This document shows positions 1 through 5,991 of a stretch of DNA of 6,125 bases, piece after piece. This DNA is from Deltaproteobacteria bacterium. GTDB lineage: Bacteria > Myxococcota > UBA796 > SXON01. The DNA lies in contig CANKNP010000310.1 of NCBI GenBank assembly GCA_947483545.1, forward strand, positions 1 through 6,125. The letters run 5' to 3'. The first letter of the stretch is position 1; every line of letters starts with the position of its first letter. The notes beneath the pieces are model-generated. The model saw nothing but the letters and a program-made list of their open reading frames with translations, was not told the DNA's origin and did no database searches. A program made the position numbers and the translations under genes.

Positions 1-680
1 GATAGCGTCCAGTTGGTCCATCAGCGCCTTTCCCCCATTCTGGAGCAGCTCGAGGTTGCGGCCTTGAATCGTGTCCACCCGGGCGAGGAGCTCGGCCTCG
101 TCGAAGTGGTGGCAGGTCTGACAGGCCCGGTTCACGTTGAGGAGTCGAGGAGCTTGTGCGTGTCGGCGTAGGACATCGTGGATGTCAAGGCGAGACCGGC
201 GTTGACGTCGCCGTCGCCGAGCTGCCGGTACAGCGGCATGACCGAAGCATGGCAGTGGAGGCAGGAGCCGGTTTGGGGTTTGGTCTGGCGCTCGGTGCTC
301 TCCTGGTCGTCGAGCATGTACGCGTGGCCCCGGCGATCCCGATAGTCGATGGAGAAGGCGTACCCCAGAAACATAGGCTTCAACCACGGATCCCGTTCGA
401 TCTTCTGCTCAGGGAGCGCCTCGCTGCCCCCGTGCCCTCCGAACCGGGTGCGCGTGGACTGCGCCGTCAGCACGTAGCTGTCGTATTGACGCGGCCAGTT
501 CTTCCCCCAGACGGCGGGGTCGGTCGTATCTTCCGTCACCTCCACGAGGCGCACGAACGGTTCGCGGCCCTCCGCTTTGCGCTCGGAGACGCTCAAGGCC
601 ATGGCGGTGGCGAGACCCGCGACCAACGCGGAGAAAATGGCGAGGGCCACGTACGGCCAGACACGGTTAGCGGTCGACAT
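1..680 (-). pseudogene. nrfA: Cytochrome c552 nitrite reductase NrfA, internally deleted and frameshifted (3' end beyond window)
   Basis: An intact NrfA is the periplasmic pentaheme enzyme that reduces nitrite to ammonium with six electrons from NrfH. The start at 680 is chosen because AGGAG lies 4 nt upstream; a longer reading from 737 has no such support. The product has a signal anchor (about residues 7-31), the family stretch [12 protein letters not shown] (58-69), [13 protein letters not shown] (113-125) and heme motif CLHCH at 140-144. After HKLLD (residue 179, near position 144) the frame runs into TGA at 132-134. In the neighbouring frame, sharing base 144, positions 144-1 encode [14 protein letters not shown] and following residues, which are the family's fifth-heme region. 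From my knowledge of the family, about 150 residues that normally lie between are absent, including hemes 2-4, the catalytic Tyr and the Gln-His pair. The start of nrfA overlaps the end of nrfH by 14 nt. It is either a true pseudogene or an assembly deletion; the family identity is secure. Confidence 0.88.
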
Positions 681-1167
681 GGGGCTCCTGGTACTCACCC
701 GGACGCGGCGCGCCTCCGAGGCCGAGCTGCTCGCCATGACCGACGCCCACGTGGCAACCGACGCACGTCGGCGCGCCGGATGCGCTTGCGACCTCGTGGA
801 GCAAAGCGTCGTGGCAAAGGAGGCAGTTGGCTTGAAGGATCGCTGCGTTGGGCGGGGTGATGACGATGGGCTCGGGAAAGTTCTGGAGGGTGAAGGCGCT
901 GGAGTGGTTCCACCCGTTCCTGGCTTTCGCGAGGTACTTCGCGAAGAACGGGGCGGGGAGGTGGCAATCCACGCAGGCGGCGGCGGTGTGGTGACTGCTC
1001 TTCTGCCAGGAGTCGTATTGGCTCTGCATGATGTGGCAGTTGGCGCACGCCGCCGGGTCGGTGCTCAAATACGAGAGCCCCTCGGCGTAGTCGAACGTCG
1101 TGACCCCAATGCCGAACGCGGCGCCGAAGGTCAGGGCGGCGGCAGCGGGAGCAATGGCGAAGCGCAT
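667..1167 (-). CDS. nrfH: NrfH, tetraheme quinol dehydrogenase subunit of nitrite reductase
   Basis: NrfH is a NapC/NirT-family membrane cytochrome that oxidises menaquinol and passes electrons to NrfA on the periplasmic side. The 166-residue product has one N-terminal membrane span (about residues 5-24) and four heme motifs: CANCH (41-45), CVDCH (65-69), CLLCH (115-119) and CVGCH (135-139). The first is followed by IM, giving the CxxCHxM pattern typical of NrfH, where that Met (47) is an axial heme ligand. The stretch [13 protein letters not shown] (77-89) is also characteristic and lies in the region linked to quinol binding. VGHG after heme 4 matches the family. Length is normal and the reading frame is intact. 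The ATG at 1167 is chosen because it sits directly before the membrane span; no clear Shine-Dalgarno is visible. It is the first gene of the nrfHA operon and overlaps nrfA by 14 nt. Since nrfA is broken here, NrfH may have lost its partner. Confidence 0.95.
   Translation of the reverse strand: MRFAIAPAAAALTFGAAFGIGVTTFDYAEGLSYLSTDPAACANCHIMQSQYDSWQKSSHHTAAACVDCHLPAPFFAKYLAKARNGWNHSSAFTLQNFPEPIVITPPNAAILQANCLLCHDALLHEVASASGAPTCVGCHVGVGHGEQLGLGGAPRPGEYQEPHVDR
685..689 (-). promoter_or_regulatory. Ribosome binding site of nrfA
   Basis: AGGAG on the minus strand lies 4 nt before the ATG at 680-678, inside the 3' end of nrfH. It decides the nrfA start in favour of 680 over the in-frame ATG at 737 and shows that nrfA can recruit ribosomes as well as being coupled to nrfH. 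Confidence 0.7.
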
Positions 1168-1334
1168 CGGCGCCGGAGCGGTATCAAGGACGGAAGCAGG
1201 CGGTGGGCTCTTCCTCGCGCCCGGGCCGGAGTCGTCGCCTGTTTGGGCGGCTCACCGCCACCGTCGCGCCGCCCGTCCGGGTCGTGGAACGCCGCATCAC
1301 CCCGCCGCGGCACGCCCTCGGCTATGCTCCGCCG
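1168..1334. promoter_or_regulatory. Divergent intergenic region between nrfH and the methyltransferase
   Basis: These 167 bp must carry the promoters of both nrfHA (leftward) and the methyltransferase gene (rightward). I see no convincing -35 box, no FNR-like TTGAT-N4-ATCAA site and no strong palindrome. On the methyltransferase side a TANNNT element sits at 1323-1328. On the nrfH side there is only a weak AT-containing patch near 1181-1187. An open frame on the plus strand extends back to an ATG at 1203, but the 44 extra residues are Arg/Pro-rich and resemble no domain. Confidence 0.5.
1323..1328 (+). promoter_or_regulatory. Candidate -10 element for a leaderless methyltransferase transcript
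   Basis: TATGCT matches TANNNT and ends 6 nt before the ATG at 1335. A promoter here would start transcription at or next to the start codon, so the mRNA would have no leader. No Shine-Dalgarno is present, which fits. No -35 hexamer is recognisable at 17 nt upstream. This is a positional inference from a six-base match. Confidence 0.35.
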
Positions 1335-2231
1335 ATGGTTCAGTGCCCGCGCTGTCGGCAGCCTTGGCAGGTCGGGCACCCCTGCGGGGTCGAGGAGCGC
1401 GACGGCATCCCGGACCTCTACGTCCCCGCCCCGGAAGCGGGCGAGGACGTTGCAGTCACCGAGCGCGTCCGCCTGTTCTACGAGGAACGACCGTTCCCCG
1501 ACTACCGCGACACGGACGATCTCGGCGCCCTCGTTCGCAAGGGCCGCGCCAACGGGTTCACCCGCGATCTCGACGATGCGATTCCCCCCCGCGCCACCGT
1601 CGTGGAGGTCGGCTGCGGCACCGGCCAGATGTCGCTGTTCCTGGCCGTCGCCGGGCGCTCCGTCGTCGGGGTGGACCTCACCTGGGCCTCGCTGGGCCTC
1701 GCGGAGTCGTTTCGACGCAAAGCCGGCATTCCATCCGCGCAGTTCGTGCGCGCCAACGTCTTCCGACTCCCGTTCGCCGATGCCTCGGTAGACGTTGTGA
1801 TCTCCAACGGTGTCTTGCACCACACCGCCAACCCCCGCGCGGGGTTCGCTGAGCTGGCGCGCATCGTGCGGCCCGGCGGCTACGTCCTCGTCGGGCTTTA
1901 CAACCGCTATGGGCGCGCGCTCCTCCCGCTGTTGGCCAGCGCGCACCGAAAGGGCACCTCTGCGCGTGAAAAAGCCTGGTACAACGACCAGCACCTTCAC
2001 CCCCAGGAGAGCCGCCACACCGCCGACGAGGTCCTCGGCTGGCTCGCGGAGGAGGGCCTCACCTTCGTCTCCGCCTCCCCCCCCTTGGAGCTCGGCGCCG
2101 CGCCTGGCCCGTTGTTCTCGCCCTCCTCCTCTGGCACGCCCCTCGGCCGTTTCTTCGCCCAGCTCTCGTGGCTTCCGCGCGCCGGGGACGGGGGTTTGTG
2201 GGTCACGGTGGCGCAGAAGCCGCTGGCCTAA
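1335..2231 (+). CDS. Class I SAM-dependent methyltransferase with N-terminal Cys motif
   Basis: The 298-residue cytoplasmic protein has a short N-terminal segment with CPRC (4-7) and HPC (15-17), reminiscent of a Trm112-like zinc ribbon but with only three cysteines. A region with FYEERPFPDY (48-57) follows, then a Rossmann methyltransferase core: motif I EVGCGTGQ (91-98) binding SAM, acidic Asp114 in GVDLT at the end of strand 2 for the ribose, NVFRLPF (141-147), DVVISNGVLHHT (153-164), and RPGGYVLVGLYNRYGR (179-194). The segment WYNDQHLHPQESRHT (215-229) is conserved in uncharacterised relatives. The substrate cannot be told; the UbiE-like core suggests a small molecule or lipid rather than DNA. 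The ATG at 1335 is preferred over 1203 because the Cys motif begins immediately after it and the upstream residues are low-complexity. It stands alone, divergent from nrfHA, and the 38-bp repeat begins 10 nt after its stop. Confidence 0.88.
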   Translation: MVQCPRCRQPWQVGHPCGVEERDGIPDLYVPAPEAGEDVAVTERVRLFYEERPFPDYRDTDDLGALVRKGRANGFTRDLDDAIPPRATVVEVGCGTGQMSLFLAVAGRSVVGVDLTWASLGLAESFRRKAGIPSAQFVRANVFRLPFADASVDVVISNGVLHHTANPRAGFAELARIVRPGGYVLVGLYNRYGRALLPLLASAHRKGTSAREKAWYNDQHLHPQESRHTADEVLGWLAEEGLTFVSASPPLELGAAPGPLFSPSSSGTPLGRFFAQLSWLPRAGDGGLWVTVAQKPLA

Positions 2232-2240
2232 CCGCACCGT

Positions 2241-2278
2241 TCCAGGCGCGAGGTTCGCCGAGCGCGCGGATCGGCGGC
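2241..2278 (-). repeat. Left copy of 38-bp inverted repeat flanking the three-gene operon
   Basis: Read on the minus strand this sequence begins GCCGCCGATCC and contains GCTCGGCGAACCTCGCGCC. It matches the plus strand at 5954-5991 at 36 of 38 positions, the two differences being C/T changes. It lies 10 nt after the methyltransferase stop codon and just upstream of the candidate -10 of the next operon. It contains a 5-bp stem (2246-2250 with 2263-2267), which stays pairable through a G-U pair in the other copy. Confidence 0.85.
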
Positions 2279-2283
2279 CGTGC

Positions 2284-2289
2284 TATCTT
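2284..2289 (+). promoter_or_regulatory. Candidate -10 element of the three-gene operon
   Basis: TATCTT lies 25 nt before the ATG at 2315, in a GCTATNNT context like the element before the methyltransferase gene. No good -35 is visible; that position falls within the 38-bp repeat (2241-2278), so the repeat may affect transcription. The call rests on position and a short match only. Confidence 0.35.
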
Positions 2290-2305
2290 CCCCTGCTTTC
2301 CGCTC

Positions 2306-2309
2306 GGAG
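2306..2309 (+). promoter_or_regulatory. Ribosome binding site of the first operon gene
   Basis: GGAG lies 5 nt before the ATG at 2315. It supports this start over the in-frame ATG at 2168, which would overlap the methyltransferase gene and place a long basic segment before the signal peptide. Confidence 0.65.
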
Positions 2310-2314
2310 TTCTC

Positions 2315-3697
2315 ATGCGCCTGCCCGTCGTTGGCACCCTGGCCCTCTCGATGTTCCTTCTCGCGACGTCGTCGGCCCTCGCCGGGGATACCCCCCCGGG
2401 CGACCCGAAGCCCGGTAGCCCCGCCGCTTCGGGCGCTCCACCTACCGATGTGAAGGATCCCGGCAGCCCTGTGCCCGGCAGCCCGGCCGCGTTGGGCGCT
2501 CCGCCTACGGAGGGGCAAGACGCCCCTCGAAAGGGCGCGTCCAACCCTTCCCCGGAAGGAAAGGCCGACGAGACCCCAACGGAGCCCCTGCGTGCGGACA
2601 GCCTCCGTGGCGTGGTCGTGCGCGTGGACTTGAAAGAGGCGACCGCCACCGGCGACGTGGTGGTGCGCCTGGGCGGCGCCAAGACCACCGATCTCAAGGT
2701 GGCGGACGACGGGGCGTCGCCGGACGTGACCGCCGGGGACAAGATCTACTCTGGAGCTACATGGCTTGAAGGCGACAAGTTCGACGTCTCCGTGTCCATC
2801 GGCTCGAAGGCGCTCAAGGGAGGCGCGGTCGCTTGGGAGGCGAGCGACACCGCGCGCGACCTCTCAGTGAGCGTCGTAGGCGACACGCTGACGGCCGAGG
2901 CGGGGGTGCCGAAGCAGCCGGTGTCCGGATCTCCTGCGGCGGAGGGGGCGCTGAGCACGATCGATCCGGCGTCGCCGACCGGCGGGGCTGGCACGGGCGG
3001 CTCGCCGGGTGCCAACGGATCGGCCAACGGCGCTCCTCCGAGCGGCGGGGCGAGCGGTTCGCCGCCCAATGGCCCGCCCAACAACAGCATGGTCCCGACA
3101 GAGAGCACCGATCCGGTGCTGTTCATCGGCTTTGGCGTCGGGCTCCTCCTTCTGACGGGGCTCATCTACTCGGGCACGCGTGGCCGTAAGAGCGCTGCGA
3201 GCGAGGTGCCCACGCTGGCGGAGCCGGGTCTGCTCGGACCGACCACCCCCTCGCTCTCCAACGGGCTCTCGGTCTGGGAGACATCGGCCGCGGACGTGAA
3301 CGCTCTCTCCGACGCGCTGTTGGCCACGCTCGCCCGACACCACCGGGTGGTTGTCGCGGCTGAGGGGTACACCCCGCCGCCGGTGTTCGGCGGGCCGGTC
3401 TACCGCTCCGCGTCGATCAGCCCGGCCGCGGTCCGCAAGGCAGTGGAAGGCGTCCTGGACGAAGGCGGCTTGCCCGTGGCGGTGCTGTTTCGTGGGCCGG
3501 CCGATCCGAAGTCGTTGGGCGCGCTCGCCGATGCCGTCCCTGAGCGCGCGGGCGTCGTCGTGGTCACCGAGGATGCTGGAGATGCCACACACCCGGTCGT
3601 GCAATGCCGCCGGGGCGGGGCCGGCTGGACCTTCGTGACCCGTACGGGCGAGGTCGAGGCGCGGCTGGGTGCGGACGGGCTGGTGGCCACCACCTGA
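2315..3697 (+). CDS. Unrecognised single-span membrane protein with beta-rich outer domain and cytoplasmic domain
   Basis: I do not recognise this 460-residue protein. It begins with a signal peptide (MRLP, hydrophobic core about 5-20, likely cut after ALA at 23). A Pro/Gly/Ala linker (24-95) with the repeated motif GSPAAxGAPPT follows. Residues about 97-198 look like a beta-sandwich; the stretch DDGASPDVTAGDKIYSG (131-147) resembles the choice-of-anchor-X type of extracellular domain. A second Gly/Ser/Pro/Asn-rich linker (199-266) leads to one membrane span (about 268-285), followed by basic TRGRK (288-292), which places the C-terminus in the cytoplasm. The last part (about 320-460) alternates predicted helices and short hydrophobic strands (HRVVVAAE, LPVAVLFRG, AGVVVVTED), like a small alpha/beta domain. 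It could connect an envelope event to the cytoplasm or anchor a partner. Its stop overlaps the next start by one base (TGATG), so it is probably translated together with the hydrolase. Confidence 0.8.
   Translation: MRLPVVGTLALSMFLLATSSALAGDTPPGDPKPGSPAASGAPPTDVKDPGSPVPGSPAALGAPPTEGQDAPRKGASNPSPEGKADETPTEPLRADSLRGVVVRVDLKEATATGDVVVRLGGAKTTDLKVADDGASPDVTAGDKIYSGATWLEGDKFDVSVSIGSKALKGGAVAWEASDTARDLSVSVVGDTLTAEAGVPKQPVSGSPAAEGALSTIDPASPTGGAGTGGSPGANGSANGAPPSGGASGSPPNGPPNNSMVPTESTDPVLFIGFGVGLLLLTGLIYSGTRGRKSAASEVPTLAEPGLLGPTTPSLSNGLSVWETSAADVNALSDALLATLARHHRVVVAAEGYTPPPVFGGPVYRSASISPAAVRKAVEGVLDEGGLPVAVLFRGPADPKSLGALADAVPERAGVVVVTEDAGDATHPVVQCRRGGAGWTFVTRTGEVEARLGADGLVATT
2414..2509 (+). repeat. 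Tandem-like GSPAAxGAPPT coding repeat
   Basis: Two 33-nt units, 2414-2446 (GSPAASGAPPT) and 2477-2509 (GSPAALGAPPT), lie in the first linker of the membrane protein. A more divergent third unit at 2927-2959 (GSPAAEGALST) lies in the second linker, on the other side of the beta domain. Third-codon-position differences show they are not recent copies, so the peptide spacer appears to be maintained. Confidence 0.75.
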
Positions 3698-5226
3698 TGC
3701 GGCGGCGCGCGTCGTCCCGCGGGACCGGCTTTCGACTCGCAGCCTCCGGCTTGGTCTTGTTGGCGGTGCTGGCGGGTTTGGAAGGGGCCGCTCGCCTTGC
3801 GGGCCCAGAGTCGCCGATCTGGCGGGCGCCGGACAACACCGGCGTCATCATGACGGGCAATCCGACCCGGCTCTGGGGCATGTCGGAGGGGGTCCGACAG
3901 AACGGGGAGACAAAGGCGACCATCAGCGCGCTCGGCCTCCGCGGCACGGTGCCCACGGTACCCAGACCGGCGGGCCGGGAGCGCATCCTGCTCGTCGGGG
4001 ACAGCTCGTTCTTCGGTCACGGCGTGTCGGATGCAGACACCATCGGCGCTCAGTTGGAGGCCGATCTCAAGGCGCGGGGCATCGACGTCGAGGTCGTGAA
4101 CGGCGCGATCCCGGGCTACTCGACGGAGCAGACGAAGATTCTGCTCGATGAGGTGGGTTGGGCGACCGAGCCGACGCTCCTGTTGACTGGAAACTTGTGG
4201 AGCGACAACAATGCGGATGGTTTTCGCGACGTGGATCTGCTGAGGACGTCCCAACTTTATCGGGACAATCCGTTGGCTGGCAGCGCGTTCTTCAAGCTTT
4301 CGGCCGGTTGGATCGACGGGATGCGCGGAGGGCAGGGTGGGCGGGTGATCACCTGGACCAAGGAGAGCACCTGGCCCGAGGCCAAAGAGCGGCGGGTCCC
4401 TGTCCAGAGCTATGCCCAAAACCTGGATTTCATGGTGCGATCCGCCCGGGAGCGCGGCGCAGGGACCGCTTTCATCTCGCCCGCAAACCAGGGCCTGGTC
4501 GAGGGCCAATACAAAAGCGGCGCAGGGTGGGATCCCTACTTTGCTGCGCAAGCCGCAGTCGCTGGATACCACGGCTGCCCGGTCGCCTCCGCGGTGGAGG
4601 CCATGCAGGCCGACCCCGCGCCTGTTGGCGACAAGTTCGTCGACCTCATGCACCCCTCCGCGCTCGGGGCCGGCGACATCGCGCGGAAAGTAGCAGACGT
4701 GCTGGTGGCCGCCGGGTGGCCCAAAAACAGATTGTTGGGGAAGGCTGAGCCCTTCGACGCCTCTGGGATCGTGGACAACGCCACTGTGCAGCCCGGGGGT
4801 CAGTCGGCGAAATACTCTCCGCAGGCGCAACTGTTTCCGGACGTCGTGGACAAGGCCGGTGAAAATGTGCCCGATCCGGACCACAATGAGCCCGGACAGG
4901 GGGGGCCGCCCAGCGACGCCAAATGGTCGATGGACGCGCCCACGCCCGGGCAAACCACCCAAGCCAACCCTGCGGTGCAGGGGACGGATGGCGGTTGGGA
5001 CGTGCAGGGGGTGGTGTCCGGCGGGGTCGCGCCGATTCAAGTCTCCATCGAGTCGCCGGATGGGCGCCCCTTGGGCTTCACGCGGCTCCCCATGGCCGGC
5101 GCATTCAAGGTTCACGTCCGGGCGGGCACCGATGCGGTGAAGGTCATCGCGACGGGATCGGATGGCAAGGTCGCCGCGGGGACCGGGGCCAAGGGGGGCG
5201 CGGACGTGGTGATCGCGTTCCCATGA
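3697..5226 (+). CDS. Membrane-anchored SGNH/GDSL-type hydrolase with C-terminal beta extension
   Basis: The 509-residue protein starts with basic MRRR and a hydrophobic signal anchor (about 13-30), so the rest should be periplasmic. The catalytic domain (about 95-342) shows the SGNH blocks: ILLVGDSSFFGHG (97-109) with Ser103 as likely nucleophile, VVNGAIPGYST (133-143) for block II, TGNLWSDNNADGF (164-176) for block III with Asn166 or Asn171 as the oxyanion Asn, and DLMHP (316-320) carrying Asp316 and His319. Such enzymes are esterases or acyltransferases acting on polysaccharide acetyl groups, lipids or small esters; the substrate cannot be read here. A Pro/Gly/Asp-rich linker (about 385-432) leads to a beta-sandwich-like domain (433-509) similar in style to Ig-like or carboxypeptidase-regulatory folds, possibly for binding. 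The ATG at 3697 is chosen for the TGATG overlap and the signal anchor; the 31 in-frame residues upstream lie within the preceding gene. It also overlaps the next gene by 4 nt. Confidence 0.88.
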   Translation: MRRRASSRGTGFRLAASGLVLLAVLAGLEGAARLAGPESPIWRAPDNTGVIMTGNPTRLWGMSEGVRQNGETKATISALGLRGTVPTVPRPAGRERILLVGDSSFFGHGVSDADTIGAQLEADLKARGIDVEVVNGAIPGYSTEQTKILLDEVGWATEPTLLLTGNLWSDNNADGFRDVDLLRTSQLYRDNPLAGSAFFKLSAGWIDGMRGGQGGRVITWTKESTWPEAKERRVPVQSYAQNLDFMVRSARERGAGTAFISPANQGLVEGQYKSGAGWDPYFAAQAAVAGYHGCPVASAVEAMQADPAPVGDKFVDLMHPSALGAGDIARKVADVLVAAGWPKNRLLGKAEPFDASGIVDNATVQPGGQSAKYSPQAQLFPDVVDKAGENVPDPDHNEPGQGGPPSDAKWSMDAPTPGQTTQANPAVQGTDGGWDVQGVVSGGVAPIQVSIESPDGRPLGFTRLPMAGAFKVHVRAGTDAVKVIATGSDGKVAAGTGAKGGADVVIAFP

Positions 5227-5945
5227 CCCCGGAGGGGGTGCTCGCCGCGCTCACGGCGCTCGCCGATCCCGCCCGCGCGGCCCACGGTGTCGGTTACTTT
5301 CCGACCGCCATGCGGCACCTGGGGGTCACCACCCCGCAGCTGCGCGCGACCCTCAAGCCGGTGATCGCCTCGCTTCGGAAGGCCCCGGCGTCCGCGGCCA
5401 TCGCCCTGGGGGCCGCGCTCCACGCGAGCGGCATTTTTGAAGGCCGGCAGGCAGCCTACGAGATCCTGGCGCTGCCCAAGGTTCGCCGCACGTTGACCAC
5501 CAGCCAGGTCGTCGCGCTCGCCGAGGGCAACGACAACTGGTGCTCGGTGGACACCTACGCGACCTACCTGGCCGGGGCCGCCTGGCGCGAGGGCGTCCTG
5601 GATGACGCTCAGATCACGGCCTGGTCGGCATCCTCGGACCGGTGGCTCCGGCGCACGGCGCTGGTGTGTACGATCCCGCTCAACATGGCGTCCCGGGGTG
5701 GGAAGGGAGACACGCCCAGAACCCTGGCCGTGTGCGCGCGCCTCGTCGATGACCGGGACGACATGGTGGTGAAGGCGCTGTCCTGGGCGCTCCGCGAGCT
5801 GGCCGAGCGGGACGCGCTCGCGGTTCAGGCGTTCCTGGGGAGCCACACGGTGGCGGCGAGGGTGCGGAGGGAGGTGGTGCGGAAGTTGGAGACGGGGAGG
5901 AAGAACCCCCCGGTGTCCAAGGGGTCGGCCGGGGCCCCGCGGTGA
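5223..5945 (+). CDS. AlkD-family DNA alkylation repair glycosylase
   Basis: AlkD-type enzymes remove N3- and N7-alkylated purines from DNA using a superhelix of HEAT-like repeats that grips the backbone instead of flipping the base. The 240-residue product has the usual family length. NDNWCSVD (103-110) carries the Trp-x3-Asp pair that corresponds to Trp109 and Asp113 of Bacillus cereus AlkD. WLRRTA (141-146) carries the Arg equivalent to Arg148, and KALSWALRELAE (184-195) holds Trp188 and Arg191, equivalent to Trp187 and Arg190. The enzyme therefore looks catalytically competent. There is no signal peptide, so it works in the cytoplasm. The start overlaps the SGNH gene stop as ATGA, and no Shine-Dalgarno lies close by, so translation probably depends on reinitiation from upstream. 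The basic tail (about 214-240) lacks family features. The gene is the last in the operon; a 38-bp repeat begins 9 nt after its stop. Confidence 0.92.
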   Translation: MTPEGVLAALTALADPARAAHGVGYFPTAMRHLGVTTPQLRATLKPVIASLRKAPASAAIALGAALHASGIFEGRQAAYEILALPKVRRTLTTSQVVALAEGNDNWCSVDTYATYLAGAAWREGVLDDAQITAWSASSDRWLRRTALVCTIPLNMASRGGKGDTPRTLAVCARLVDDRDDMVVKALSWALRELAERDALAVQAFLGSHTVAARVRREVVRKLETGRKNPPVSKGSAGAPR

Positions 5946-5953
5946 AGTCAGGT

Positions 5954-5991
5954 GCCGCCGATCCGTGCGCTCGGCGAACCTCGCGCCCGGA
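5954..5991 (+). repeat. Right copy of 38-bp inverted repeat flanking the three-gene operon
   Basis: This is the inverted partner of 2241-2278, identical at 36 of 38 positions. It starts 9 nt after the stop of the AlkD-family gene. With the left copy it encloses exactly the three coupled genes (about 3.7 kb) and no other gene. Confidence 0.85.

Noticed and set aside
577..1791. A 404-codon plus-strand open frame across nrfH and the methyltransferase
   Set aside because: It runs antisense to nrfH heme motifs and out of frame with the methyltransferase, with Arg/Ser/Pro-rich translation.
1131..2237. A 368-codon minus-strand open frame over the methyltransferase
   Set aside because: It lies opposite a gene with all methyltransferase motifs and overlaps the start of nrfH; its composition is low-complexity.
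3681..3692. Perfect 12-bp palindrome TGGTGGCCACCA just before the SGNH start codon
   Set aside because: It is explained by the Val-Ala-Thr codons at the end of the upstream gene and is short; one such palindrome in GC-rich DNA is not enough to claim an operator or a structure controlling translation.
3400..5115. A 571-codon open frame on the minus strand across the membrane protein and hydrolase genes
   Set aside because: It is antisense to two genes with clear domains and coupled starts, and its translation is Arg/Gly/Pro-rich with no recognisable motif; such frames are common at this GC content.
2241..5991. Reading the inverted repeats as the ends of a complete transposon
   Set aside because: No transposase or recombinase is encoded, and no target duplication directly abuts the repeats; the shared 10-bp motif overlaps the left repeat and sits 14 nt away from the right one.
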